Of a stretch of DNA of 53,742 bases, positions 41,201 through 51,200 are shown in pieces; the first letter of the stretch is position 1; each line of letters begins with the position of its first letter. Location of the stretch: contig CALLPK010000055.1 in NCBI GenBank assembly GCA_938015415.1, positions 1 to 53,742 on the forward strand, in the 5' to 3' direction. Under the pieces are notes generated by a model. It did no database searches. It worked only from the letters and a program-made list of their open reading frames with translations, and had not been told where the DNA came from. The position numbers and the translations under genes were made by a program. The DNA comes from an uncultured Saprospiraceae bacterium. GTDB lineage: Bacteria; Bacteroidota; Bacteroidia; Chitinophagales; Saprospiraceae.

Positions 41201-43534
41201 ATGAATAAGTTATTAAAACATAAAAATCCAATCCATACCTGGGGAGAATTGCCTTTTGACGTAGAAGTAAGCTTTAGCGGTATCTACCGATATTGGGAAG
41301 CGCAAGCCAAAGGAGCGGCTAAAGGAGCGGCCAGATACGCACAGGAAGTCTTGAAGGATTTAGAGAAATACCCCGAGCTGAGATCGCCCATCCTTGACGC
41401 AGAAATTATTCATCGCAATGGCGAAGCCATCGAACAATTGCTCTCCATTGTTTTCCCTGAGCCTTTACAAGATAATGAAATAAAAGCGGGGGCTATTCCA
41501 TTTACCAATGCTATTTTTAATCCTACCCGGCGTTTCCAAAAAATTCTTGCACAAGCAGGCCCTGATTTTAAATTCGAAATCAGAAATATGGACAGTGATT
41601 TATACTATATCTATGCTTGTATTTTTATCCTCAATTTTCGCTTTGGGGTTGATTTAAAAAGTCCTCGCTCTTATTATCTGGATGTTCCTAATAAGAATTC
41701 AAAACGTATCAGTCATTATCGGGTAATGTATAATGGTGATTTTTCTGAGTTAGAACCCAAAGATCCGGATTTTTCGGTCTCAAAAGAAGATATTGAATTA
41801 TTGCGTAATAATGCGCATAATATTGAAGTCTGGAAAGAAATTTTTCCGCCTAACGCATTTATTTTCAGAGGTTTTGGGATCATAAATCTATTTGATGTAA
41901 CGGTGGATGAAATTATTTCGGACTTAAAAACAGAGCTACTACACCCTGACGTTTTTCAATCAAAAGTTCATCTTGAGAATGTAAAAGATAAAGTCATCCA
42001 AATTTTAGAAATGTCGGACCTGGAAATGGGGATGTTTATTTTAGATGAAAAAACAGAAACCATTGATTGTTTTCGGGATGTACAATTTAAAAGCATCATG
42101 TTACAGTTAGAGCGAAATGTTACGATTACCGAATGTTTTTGTGGTTTTGGGCAACAGGAATTGCTAAAACTGGAGCCTGTATTTTTTTCTGATTTAACTA
42201 AACTAAAGCCTGAGGTTAATCCGCAAGTACACCGGTTGGCTAAATGTGGGATTCGGAGTTATGTGGCTATTCCCGTAAGACTAGACAACGGGTTGATTGG
42301 CGTGATCGAATTTGGTAGTCCACACGTGCGGGAGATAAATACAGTTAGTATTAACAAAATTTTTGATATTATTCCCATTTTTGCCGTTACGATGCAACGT
42401 TGGATGGTTGAGCATGAAACGCTGATGGAGAGCATTATTCAGCAAAATTTTACGGTGATTCATCCGGCCGTTTCGTGGAAATTTTTTGAAGTAGCCGAAG
42501 ATCTTTGGGTTGCTCGTCAAAGCAATCCAGACGCTTCGATTAAAGATATTGTTTTTGATGAGGTCATGCCTCTTTTTGGTCAATCTGATATCAAAGGCTC
42601 TACGGACGAGCGTAATCAGGCCGTGCAGGATGACCTAATTAGCCAGATGGAATTGGCAGGTAAAATTATCAAAGGAGCCCTGAAAGTAGAACCACTCATT
42701 GTTTATGATCAGTTATTACACCGGTTAAATGAAGCCGCTTCCCATCTCCAAACGGGAATGGATGCAGGCGATGAAGTATCGATGGGAGAATTTTTGGTGA
42801 ACGAAATTTATCCGGCTTTTAAGCATATTCGTACGTTGAGTCCCGAGATGGATAAAATGGTAAACAGGTACAAAGAAAGGCTGGACGATGATCTGGGTTT
42901 TATTTATGCTAAGCGAAAGGATTTTGAGGATAGCGTGGCGATGATTAACGACCAGATGGGTAACTATCTGGACCGGCAGCAGGAGAAGGCGCAAAAAATC
43001 TATCCTCATTATTTTGAAAAATATAAGACGGATGGTGTTGAGTATAATATGTATGTCGGACAATCACTGGTCAAAAAACAAAACTATAGTCCTATTTATT
43101 TACAAAATTTACAACTCTGGCAACTGGAAACCATGGTAGGAACCGAGCGGTTGGTGCGAAATCTGCAAGCTAAGTTACCGCTGAAGTTGCAGATTGCTTC
43201 CTTGATTATGGTACATGGCAGTCCGATTACGGTGAAGTTTAAGATGTCCAGTAAATCCTTTGATGTGGACGGTGCTTACAATATTCGGTACGAAATTTTA
43301 AAGAAAAGAATTGATAAAGCGCTGGTCAAAGGAGGATCGCAACGGCTGACGCTCCCCGGGAAAATAGCGATCGTTTATTCACAGGATCGGGATGCTGTAA
43401 CTTACCGCCGATATCTTAGTTTTTTGGTTAGTAAAGGGATGATAGAACCAGAAATTGAAGAACTGGAACTGGGGGATTTGCAGGGAGTTACCGGGCTGAA
43501 GGCCCTGCGCGTGGCGGTGAATTATGACGGGTAG
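41201..43534 (+). CDS. Large GAF-domain protein of unknown function
   Basis: 777 residues, no membrane segment. The N-terminal about 230 residues resemble nothing I can name. A GAF-like domain lies at about 250-400 (LEMGMFILDEKTETIDCF, IRSYVAIPVRLDNGLIGVIEFGSP). The remainder is helical, with a conserved-looking final part (LKLQIASLIMVHGSPITVKFKM, ILKKRIDKALVKGG, GKIAIVYSQDRDAVTYRRYL). Proteins of this build occur in Bacteroidota, but no output domain is visible, so a ligand- or redox-sensing scaffold is only a guess. The hybrid kinase gene is convergent with it. Confidence 0.78.
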   Translation: MNKLLKHKNPIHTWGELPFDVEVSFSGIYRYWEAQAKGAAKGAARYAQEVLKDLEKYPELRSPILDAEIIHRNGEAIEQLLSIVFPEPLQDNEIKAGAIPFTNAIFNPTRRFQKILAQAGPDFKFEIRNMDSDLYYIYACIFILNFRFGVDLKSPRSYYLDVPNKNSKRISHYRVMYNGDFSELEPKDPDFSVSKEDIELLRNNAHNIEVWKEIFPPNAFIFRGFGIINLFDVTVDEIISDLKTELLHPDVFQSKVHLENVKDKVIQILEMSDLEMGMFILDEKTETIDCFRDVQFKSIMLQLERNVTITECFCGFGQQELLKLEPVFFSDLTKLKPEVNPQVHRLAKCGIRSYVAIPVRLDNGLIGVIEFGSPHVREINTVSINKIFDIIPIFAVTMQRWMVEHETLMESIIQQNFTVIHPAVSWKFFEVAEDLWVARQSNPDASIKDIVFDEVMPLFGQSDIKGSTDERNQAVQDDLISQMELAGKIIKGALKVEPLIVYDQLLHRLNEAASHLQTGMDAGDEVSMGEFLVNEIYPAFKHIRTLSPEMDKMVNRYKERLDDDLGFIYAKRKDFEDSVAMINDQMGNYLDRQQEKAQKIYPHYFEKYKTDGVEYNMYVGQSLVKKQNYSPIYLQNLQLWQLETMVGTERLVRNLQAKLPLKLQIASLIMVHGSPITVKFKMSSKSFDVDGAYNIRYEILKKRIDKALVKGGSQRLTLPGKIAIVYSQDRDAVTYRRYLSFLVSKGMIEPEIEELELGDLQGVTGLKALRVAVNYDG

Positions 43535-43539
43535 CGGGG

Positions 43540-43830
43540 AAAACTCAATAGCAACATCAATAGCAAAATCAATGGCAACCTCAATTTTGGCTCCAGTCAT
43601 CTGGGCGTTTGTGGTTTTTTTGGGGAATCTTTTTAACTTCAATGGCAACCTCAATGGCAACGTCAATTTAGGGCACAGTGATTTGGGCGTTTGTCGGTTT
43701 TTTTTGGGAAGCTTGTCGGTTTTCTTTTTTTCAACCTCAACCTCAACCTGCCGGCCGGACAGGCGGGAGGCAACTTCAATTTAGGTGCTGGTTATTGGGG
43801 AGCTTGTCGGTATTGGCAGGAGCTTTGTTT
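43540..43830. repeat. Degenerate tandem repeat of the locus A family (locus B)
   Basis: About three units of roughly 95 bp. Shared words are TCAATGGCAACCTCAATGGC, TCAATTTAGGG, GATTTGGGCGTTTGTCGG and runs of T. The third unit is interrupted by a GC-rich palindrome-like segment, CCTGCCGGCCGGACAGG (43747-43763). It fills the 323-base gap between the convergent GAF and kinase genes. Confidence 0.8.
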
Positions 43831-43857
43831 TTTTTTAATATTAATATTCCCTTCACT

Positions 43858-46686
43858 TTATTTGTCAAATTTATTAGGAGTCACGCCGTACCAGTTTTTA
43901 AAATCCTTAGAAAAATTATTGGGATATTTATATCCTAACTGATAAGCTAGGTCCGTAATATTGCGATGTCCTTCTTCGAGCAATCGTTTGGCTTCCTGCA
44001 TTTTTATTTGTTTTTTAAATTGGCTGGCCGAGAGGCCCGTTAATGCTTTTAGTTTGTTATGCAGGGTAGGGCGACTGACATGGACTGCGGCCATCATCTG
44101 TTGGACATCCAATTGGTCATTATCAATATTGTCCTTAATAAAGCGTACTAAATTGTCCAGAAAGTGTTGATCTTCTTTTGAAATTTTACTCTTTTGAATG
44201 GTTTCTGAATTAATGTTTTTTGAAAAATAAGCATGTAGCGTTTTCTTAACTTGCAAGAGGTTTTCTATTCTCAGTTTTAGTTCTACCTGGCTGAATGGTT
44301 TGGTCACATAAGCATCAGCACCACGTTCGAGTCCTTTGATTTTATCTTCATCCGTTGAAGAAGCGGTCAGTAGAATGATGGGAATATGACTGGTGGTTAA
44401 GTCTTTTTTTAAGGTCTCACAGAGTGATAGCCCATCCTGAATGGGCATTCGGACATCGCTGATAATCAGATCTGGAAATGACTCACACGCTTTGGCGATA
44501 CCATCAGATCCGTTGGTGGCGGTCATAATATTATACCATTGGCCGAGGGAATATTTTAAGTGATTTAGAATGTCCTTGTTATCCTCTACGACTAAAAGTA
44601 CCGGTGCATTAACTGGGGCAATACTGGTGAGTAAATCATTTTGGGTATCCATTGGAAGCGGTGTATCCAAAGAAATTTTGGCTTTTCCGTAAGGCGCTAA
44701 TTTGGTGATTGGAAAATATAGAATAAACGAAGATCCAACGCCGAGCTTGCTGGATACCTCAATTGTTCCGTGAGCCAATTCCACTAATTTTTTGACCAAT
44801 GCCAAACCGATTCCGGTTCCTTCGATTTTATTATTTTGAGGGTTTTCAACCCGGTAGTACCGATCAAATACCCTGGGAAGATCTGCTTTGGCGATGCCGT
44901 TTCCAGTATCCTGAAGGGTGAGTACTAATTGGTCGTGGTGCAGTTCGGTCGTTACGGTAATGGTGCCTTCGGGTGGTGTAAATTTAATAGCATTGCTCAT
45001 CAAATTGGAAATAATCTGTTCCATTTTTTGGTCATCAAAATCCATCAAAATCAACTTAGTAGCAGGCTGATAGATTACTTCAATCTTTTTAGTTTTTGCG
45101 AAGTAAGTCCATGCTTCCATCTGTGATTCACAAAAGCTGACAAAATTATCCTGAAGCATATTTACCTTAACATCTCCTGATTCTGTTCTGGCCAGGTCCA
45201 GCATATTGTTGATGAGATAGAGCATGTTGGTGGTATTCTTCAGAATGATATTGCGCTGGAGATTATTGCCTTCCAGGTTTTCGGCCATTCCTTTGATGAC
45301 GGTAAGTGGCGAGCGTAATTCGTGATTGGTATCCGCAAAAAATTGGGATCTACGGTTTTCGAATTCTTTACTTTTTTCGTTTTGATAAGCAAGCTTTTCT
45401 TTTTCGTAGATTTCGGTGATCAGGTCGGCGCTGGCCTTTGCCTTTTCTTTTTCAATTTGTCGCGAACGGTAAGCCAAGGCGATGGTGAAAAAGATAATTT
45501 CCAACAGAACACCTATTTGCATATAGGTCAGGCCATCAGAAAAAATACTCAGACCTTCCGGTAATTTTATAAAAGTGGTAAATAGAAAACCGAGGAAAGA
45601 ACCCAGACTAAAGATGACAGATCCGGTAAGTACTAATTTGGCGATAATCCCTTTAGTCTTCCAGAGTTGGACATAAATATACATGGCTATAACAAAAGCG
45701 ATAATGAGAAAAATACTCCGTAAATGGGGATAAAAATCTGTTTTATAAACAAAACCGATTCCTAAGTCCAGCAGTACAAACAGTAAAGTCATCCATCCAT
45801 AATTCCGCAACAGGCGGTCAAAGCGAATCTGTCTGGAGCGAGTATCCAGAATACAGCGTACAAATTGTGAGTAAAAAAAATAACTCAACATCAGACTGGG
45901 AATAATCAGGGCCTGAAAGTAACTGGCAAAATAATTTTGTACAAAAAAGCTAAAAGAACCTTCCTTCTCAAAATTGATCAACAAATAAAAAAAGGTAAGC
46001 AGTAAGTAAAAGCCATAACAACGATAGGTCTTATCTTTGCTGGTAAAAAATTGAGCTAAGGAAAGCAGTACCATGAAAGCGATGATTGCCAAAATACTGA
46101 TCCGGAAAAAGTAAAAATCAAGGTTGTTTTTAATTTTTTCATTTCTGTTTTTTTCCAGATCCTGGAAGTTGGCATATTGGACGGATAGTGGTCCCGGTGG
46201 CTGAAAACGTCCCGTTTTGATCCGAAAATAATAGTCTGCTGGTTTTACCGACAAGGGCATCAGGGACAACCAATTTCGATGAACCGGAGCCATACAATCC
46301 TTACTGTTGACGGCTCTGCCGGTCCGACCCATAAATTGTTGATTGCGGTACAGGGCCACTTCATCATAGCGACCCAGACTAATCCACTGTTGGGAGGTAT
46401 TGGGTTGTGTACATTGGAGCGTTAGTTTGAGCCAATATTCCTGATTGGGTTGAAACAAGAAATCCTGCGATATTGGAACAAAAGTCGTGGTTTGAATATC
46501 TAATTGTCCATCCAGCAGGATCGGATTTTCGCCTAAAAGAAAGTAAGTGGAAAGATCTTTCTGAGAAATCCCTTGATTGGGAACAAGGTCAAATACCCCA
46601 GCGGATACCTGATCCGTGGCAATTAATAAAAATCCTAACATCCATAAGGACGCTAGTCTTATCCGGAAGATAAAAGTTGTTTCCAT
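43858..46686 (-). CDS. Hybrid two-component histidine kinase with AraC-type output
   Basis: 942 residues. A signal peptide (1-29) is followed by a 7TMR-DISM extracellular beta domain (about 35-175), seven membrane helices (about 190-405), a HisKA box with phospho-acceptor H455 (NHELRSPLTVIKGMAENL), ATPase boxes NLMSNAIKFTPPEG, LQDTGNGIA and GTGIGLALVKKLVEL, a receiver domain with D744 (ISDVRMP) and lysine in VTKPF, and a C-terminal AraC/HTH_18 domain (about 850-942). Sensor, receiver and DNA-binding output in one chain is typical of Bacteroidota. The ligand and target genes are unknown; the divergent RNA candidate at 46983 is an obvious neighbour to test. Confidence 0.93.
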   Translation of the reverse strand: METTFIFRIRLASLWMLGFLLIATDQVSAGVFDLVPNQGISQKDLSTYFLLGENPILLDGQLDIQTTTFVPISQDFLFQPNQEYWLKLTLQCTQPNTSQQWISLGRYDEVALYRNQQFMGRTGRAVNSKDCMAPVHRNWLSLMPLSVKPADYYFRIKTGRFQPPGPLSVQYANFQDLEKNRNEKIKNNLDFYFFRISILAIIAFMVLLSLAQFFTSKDKTYRCYGFYLLLTFFYLLINFEKEGSFSFFVQNYFASYFQALIIPSLMLSYFFYSQFVRCILDTRSRQIRFDRLLRNYGWMTLLFVLLDLGIGFVYKTDFYPHLRSIFLIIAFVIAMYIYVQLWKTKGIIAKLVLTGSVIFSLGSFLGFLFTTFIKLPEGLSIFSDGLTYMQIGVLLEIIFFTIALAYRSRQIEKEKAKASADLITEIYEKEKLAYQNEKSKEFENRRSQFFADTNHELRSPLTVIKGMAENLEGNNLQRNIILKNTTNMLYLINNMLDLARTESGDVKVNMLQDNFVSFCESQMEAWTYFAKTKKIEVIYQPATKLILMDFDDQKMEQIISNLMSNAIKFTPPEGTITVTTELHHDQLVLTLQDTGNGIAKADLPRVFDRYYRVENPQNNKIEGTGIGLALVKKLVELAHGTIEVSSKLGVGSSFILYFPITKLAPYGKAKISLDTPLPMDTQNDLLTSIAPVNAPVLLVVEDNKDILNHLKYSLGQWYNIMTATNGSDGIAKACESFPDLIISDVRMPIQDGLSLCETLKKDLTTSHIPIILLTASSTDEDKIKGLERGADAYVTKPFSQVELKLRIENLLQVKKTLHAYFSKNINSETIQKSKISKEDQHFLDNLVRFIKDNIDNDQLDVQQMMAAVHVSRPTLHNKLKALTGLSASQFKKQIKMQEAKRLLEEGHRNITDLAYQLGYKYPNNFSKDFKNWYGVTPNKFDK

Positions 46687-46949
46687 TCTCTTTGTACCGT
46701 GTTTTGAGTGGAATTACCTTATTTAAAAGAATTCAGGTAACCTCTTTTCCTGCTCAGAACGAAAGTAAAAAATATTCCTGGAAAATGGGAATTCTACCGG
46801 GTTTTCATTTAGGTTAAAAAACAGTTCTGCCTAATTTTTAATCTAAAGTATTGATAGTCAATGCTTAAGGGCGAGTGTTAAGATTTGATAAATTCATTGA
46901 AAAATAGGAAAATATACATTTGGATATATTATTAAGACATAAAGATAAG

Positions 46950-46977
46950 TTGAGTTCTCCGTATTGGGCTACATTTG
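46950..46977 (+). promoter_or_regulatory. Promoter-like pair in front of the structured RNA candidate
   Basis: TTG at 46950-46952, a 17-base spacer and TACATTTG at 46970-46977 (full TANNTTTG match) point to a start near 46983-46985 on the plus strand. A second TACATTTG occurs about 57 bases upstream. Confidence 0.55.
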
Positions 46978-46982
46978 TGGTG

Positions 46983-47176
46983 TTCCGATACCTTTCGTAT
47001 GGAACATCTTCATTGTACAAAGGGAAAATATTTCCTCCCCAGGCCCTTTTAAGGTAAAGAGCCAATGAAAACCTTACTTCCTTATATCCATTCTCTCTCC
47101 TCTTATGAAAGGAAGTAATTGCGATATTATAATTGAATGTTCCTGTTGAACGTCAATATGATATCGCTTTTTTTTT
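46983..47176 (+). ncRNA. Candidate structured RNA of about 190 nt (sRNA or leader of the UPF0173 gene)
   Basis: Between the kinase and hydrolase genes lies a run of four hairpins on the plus strand. They are 46981-47006 (TGTTCC.ATAC/GTATGGAACA, one bulge), 47042-47063 (GGC.CTTT/AAAG.GCC), 47074-47118 (perfect 10-bp TTACTTCCTT/AAGGAAGTAA with a 25-base pyrimidine-rich loop), and 47121-47167 (about 21 paired bases) followed by nine T. No open frame of interest is present. It does not match 6S, tmRNA, SRP or RNase P as I know them. It could be a free sRNA or a 5' leader with an attenuator, since the T run ends 65 bases before the ATG of the next gene. Confidence 0.55.
47121..47176 (+). terminator. 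Strong intrinsic terminator upstream of the UPF0173 gene
   Basis: GCGATAT/ATATCGC, TAT/ATG, ATTGA/TCAAT and ATGTTC/GAACGT stack around a 5-base loop with one bulge and a mismatch, then nine T (47168-47176). No coding gene precedes it on this strand. Confidence 0.8.
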
Positions 47177-47241
47177 GCCATTTCGGGTAAAAAACCTAAT
47201 TTGCTCACCTTGTTTATTTATTATTTTAAAATATATTTTTT

Positions 47242-47925
47242 ATGAAAATCACCTATTACGGTCAGGCCGGATTTGGTATGCGCCTCAACGGAAAAGACCT
47301 GCTTTTTGATCCATTTATTACTCCTAATGATCTGGCAAAAGATAAAGTAAAACTGGCCGACGTTCCCGCCGATTATCTGCTGATTACCCACGGACATCAG
47401 GATCACGTGGCGGATGTAGAAGCGGTCGTTAAGAATACGGGGGCAAAAATCATTTCCAACTACGAAATTACTACCTACTACGGAGCGCAAGGCATGGACG
47501 GCCATCCACTCAATCAGGGCGGTAAAGCTAAATTTGATTTTGGTACGGCTAAATATGTCAACGCGGTACACTCCTCGGTACTGCCCGATGGCACTTACGC
47601 GGGTAATCCCGGTGGCTTTGTGATCTGGAACGACGAAGGTTGTTTCTACCACGCCGGCGATACGGCCCTGACGATGGACATGCAGTTGATTCCGATGACT
47701 TGTCCCAAACTGGATTTTGCGATCCTGCCGATTGGTGATAATTTTACGATGGGTTACGAGGATGCGGTCATTGCCAGTGATTTTATCAAGTGCGACAAGA
47801 TTATTGGTTGTCACTATGATACGTTTGGTTATATCGAAATTGATCACATAGCGGCGAAGCAGGCATTTGCGGAGAAAGGGAAGGAATTGATTTTGCTGGA
47901 GGTGGGGGAGGAGAGGGAGGTGTAG
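47242..47925 (+). CDS. Metal-dependent hydrolase, metallo-beta-lactamase fold (UPF0173/UlaG-like)
   Basis: 227 residues, starting directly with the first strand (KITYYGQAGFGMRLNGKDLLFDPFI). Metal ligands are in THGHQDHVAD (about 56-65) and HAGDTALTMDM (about 141), with a later histidine in IIGCHYDTF. The length and the DPFI...GHGD-like layout match the UPF0173 family of soluble two-metal hydrolases with no agreed substrate. A terminator sits 65 bases upstream and another about 60 bases downstream, so the gene may be controlled by attenuation. Confidence 0.92.
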   Translation: MKITYYGQAGFGMRLNGKDLLFDPFITPNDLAKDKVKLADVPADYLLITHGHQDHVADVEAVVKNTGAKIISNYEITTYYGAQGMDGHPLNQGGKAKFDFGTAKYVNAVHSSVLPDGTYAGNPGGFVIWNDEGCFYHAGDTALTMDMQLIPMTCPKLDFAILPIGDNFTMGYEDAVIASDFIKCDKIIGCHYDTFGYIEIDHIAAKQAFAEKGKELILLEVGEEREV

Positions 47926-47987
47926 ATGGTAATAACTATGCTTTCATAATTACCAATTGACATACCAATTGTTATATAGGACTTAAG

Positions 47988-48016
47988 AATCTTTGCTACT
48001 CAGCAAGGATTTTTTT
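47988..48016 (+). terminator. Terminator after the UPF0173 gene
   Basis: AATCTTTGCT pairs with AGCAAGGATT (one T-G pair) across a 4-base loop, with seven T at the end. It separates the hydrolase gene from the CRISPR locus. Confidence 0.85.
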
Positions 48017-48089
48017 ATGAAATTATGAAAAAAATGAATATTGTGACTATATTGGGTTATTATTGTTTTATACAAGGTGTATAGTTCAA

Positions 48090-48197
48090 ATGTAAGCGAC
48101 CTTTACAGATAAGAATCTATAAAGGCCACTCAAATGCTTTCACAACGGAATCTTCCTAAAAAGGAATCATCCTTATTGTGATTCGCTTCAGTTTGTA
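48090..48197 (-). ncRNA. tracrRNA of the type II-C system
   Basis: On the minus strand the RNA starts with an anti-repeat (48197-48176) complementary to the first 22-24 bases of the CRISPR repeat, with one single-base bulge and a terminal G-U pair. Next come a short TTCCT/AGGAA hairpin (48166-48153) and a 13-bp hairpin with two G-U pairs (48127-48098, GGCCTTTATAGAT with its partner around TCTT). There is no T run after the second hairpin, so the 3' end is uncertain. The -7 element just upstream supports a 5' end at the anti-repeat. It is divergent from cas9. Confidence 0.85.
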
Positions 48198-48200
48198 ACA

Positions 48201-48208
48201 CAAATATA
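48201..48208 (-). promoter_or_regulatory. -7 element of the tracrRNA promoter
   Basis: The minus strand reads TATATTTG, a full TANNTTTG match, placing the start about at base 48195, the first base of the anti-repeat region. A TTTG exists upstream but at 12 bases, too close to be a normal -33. Confidence 0.5.
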
Positions 48209-48223
48209 TAGAAAATATTTCAA

Positions 48224-51200
48224 ATGAAAAAAATAGTAGGACTAGATTTAGGAATTGCATCGGTTGGGTGGGCTTTTGTTATCGAAGACGATAAATATAT
48301 AAAGTCAAAAATTATCAATAGTGGTGTAAGGTTGGTTCCTTTATCTTCGGATGAAAAGAAAGAATTTAGTAGCGGAAAAGCGCTCTCTACAAATGCTGGG
48401 CGTACCATGAAACGAGGTATGAGACGTAATAATTATCGGTATAAAATGCGTCGGAATAGATTAATCAATCTTTTGAAGGAGATGAGTCTTATTTCTGATG
48501 ATACACTTTTAGCTGAAGACGGAAAATTATCACATTACGAAACTATTGCTCTCCGAGATAAAGCAGCTACAGAGCGAATAGAAAAACACGAGTTAGCTCG
48601 GGTCTTATTAGCGATTAATAAGAAAAGAGGCTATAAAAGTAATCGTAAAGCAAAAAATGACGAAGAGACTAAGGATGGAAGTCAGCTAAGTGATGATCTG
48701 GCGATCGCAGAAGTGTTAAAATCCAGGCAGCTAACTCCCGGACAATTAGCATTGGAACGATTAGAAAAAGGAGAAGAAATTCCTGATTTTTATCGTTCAG
48801 ACTTAGCAAATGAGTTTGAGACTATATGGAAAATTCAGTCCGTTGAGTATCCTGAATTACTAGATGTCAGTCGTAAAAAAGATGTATTAAATAGTTCGGC
48901 GAAAGGAATCATTGCTCTGTTTGAGAAAGTTTTTGGTGTAACGGTAGCGCAGGTAAATGGATCCAGGTCGGAAAAAGAGAAGTTTATTTATGATGCGCGT
49001 GCTAAAGCTGCATGTCAAGTGATTGAGCAAGATAAGCTAGCCATTGTTTTTCGTTCGTTATTGACTGACTTAGCATCTTCGTCTGGTTATCTTTCCAGAA
49101 TCAGCGATTTGAGTAAGCAACTGCATTTCAATAATTGGACGGTAGGTCAATATTTACACCAACAGATAACTGAGTCACCGAGCAATAGTCTGAAAAATCA
49201 AATTTTTCAACGAAGAGATTACCTTAATGAATTTGAAAGGATATGGGGAATACAGCAACGATATCATCCCGAGTTGACATCTAAAATGAAAGGAGTTATT
49301 CGGGACGAAATTATTTTCTACCAACGTCGGCTAAAATCTCAAAAACACCTTGTGGGTAATTGTACCCTTGAACCGGGTAACAAGACCATTCCCCGGTCAG
49401 CTCCTTTATTCCAATGGTTTAGAATATGGCAAAATTTAAATAACCTGAAATTAGAGAATAAAAATAGCGTGGATGTAATTAAGCCAGATTTTGAACAGCG
49501 AAAATTATTTTTCGAAATACTGAACACCCAATCCTCTCTTTCGAAGAGAGATATTTTTTCGATCTTAGACCAAAGAGCTAGTCAGTGGAATATTAATTAT
49601 GAGAAACTTGAAGGAAATCGTTTCCAAAATCATCTGGTAAATCTTGGCCTAGAAATTTGCGAAGCAAAGGGAATAGTCATTAATCCAAAAAAGGTACAAG
49701 GTGTTAACTTGCTAAAGATATTGACTGATAATTTAGAATCGTTAGGCGTTTGTCTGCCATTTTTGACATTGGAAAATCTAGATGATATTAAAAATATTGA
49801 AGCACATCCGCAGTATTTACTTTGGCATCTTTTGTATAGTTATGAAGGTGATGGTACAAGTAGCGGGGAGGGAAAACTGATAAAACGCCTTTGTAAAAAA
49901 TATGGGCTAAGTGCTGATCAGGCGAAAAAACTGGCCAATATTCCAATTTCTGATCAATATGGAAATTTAAGCGCGAAAGCGATTAAGAATATCTTACCTG
50001 GCTTATTAGAAGGAATGACTTATGATGAGGCAGCGAGTCTGGCAGAATATCGACATTCTTTACATGAGACTTCGGATGAGCGGGATGCGCGTGAACTAAA
50101 GGATGCTTTGCCACTTATGGAAAAGAATAGTCTTCGAAACCCGGTGGTAGAGAAAATTTTAAATCAAGTGGTTCATGTTGTGAATGCAATTATAGCTGAT
50201 CCAGAGATGGGCAGACCAGATGAAATTCGTATTGAATTAGGTCGGGATCTGAAAATGAATGCCAAGCAGCGGTCTGAAATGGAAAGCCGAATCAAAGAGA
50301 ATACTAAAAAACATGAAGAGATAAAAAAAGTTTTGAGAAATGAATTTGGAATTACCCGAAAGGTAAGTCGTAAAGATATTATTCGCTATAAACTTTACAA
50401 AGAGCTGGAACCCAACGGCTATAAGACACTCTATACGAATAAGTATATCGATAAAGGTATGTTATTTACTAATGAAGTAGATGTGGATCATATTCTACCT
50501 CAATCCCTATTTTTCGATGATTCGTTTAGTAATAAAATTCTGACCACCCGGAGTGAGAACCTCGATAAAAGCAATACCACTGCGATTGATTACGTAGCTA
50601 ATTTTGGAGAGGAAGCAGTGGGTGAATACAGACAACGGATTAAAAATATATTTGGTGATTCAGATCGTTTGACTACTAAACAAAGGCGATTGCTTACATC
50701 TAAAGAAGAAATTCCAACTGATTTTTTAAATCGTGATTTAGGTAATACACAGTATATTGCTAAAGCCGCAATGGAAATGCTCAAGCAGGTATGTCGGATT
50801 GTTACGCCCTCTACCGGAAAGATAACTGCCCGATTACGAAAAGATTGGGGACTTATTGACGTTTTAAAGGATTTGAACTGGGAAAAATATGAGGCAGTTG
50901 GACTGACCAGTCAAAAAATAACCAGAAACGATAGGGTAATTCGGACCATCAACGATTGGAGCAAAAGAAACGATCATCGACATCATGCGATGGATGCCAT
51001 CACCGTAGCGTTCACCCGCCCGGCTATTGTTCAGTTATTAAACAATCTGAATGCGCGGGATAAAAAAGATAGTCTGTATTGGAATATCCAAAACAGGCAT
51101 ACTTACTATGATCAGGGAAAATTAAGATTTAAGGCACCAGTTGAACAGATGCGAAGTGTTGTAAAAGCGCAACTAAGTAATTTATTAGTTTCCAGAAAGG

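Noticed and set aside
43524-43942. Overlapping plus-strand frames after the GAF gene
   Set aside because: They run through the locus B repeats in several frames at once, have low-complexity products and include a palindrome-encoded PAGQAGG; none looks like a real protein.
46983-47176. Identification of the structured RNA as 6S, SRP or tmRNA
   Set aside because: There is no long closed rod with a central bubble (6S), no GGUCAGG/GGAAGCAG apex (SRP; GGAAGTAA is only a partial resemblance) and no alanine-tRNA-like ends (tmRNA).
47221-47847. Open frame of 208 codons on the minus strand
   Set aside because: It lies entirely antisense to the well-supported UPF0173 hydrolase gene, and its product shows no family pattern; it is a shadow frame.
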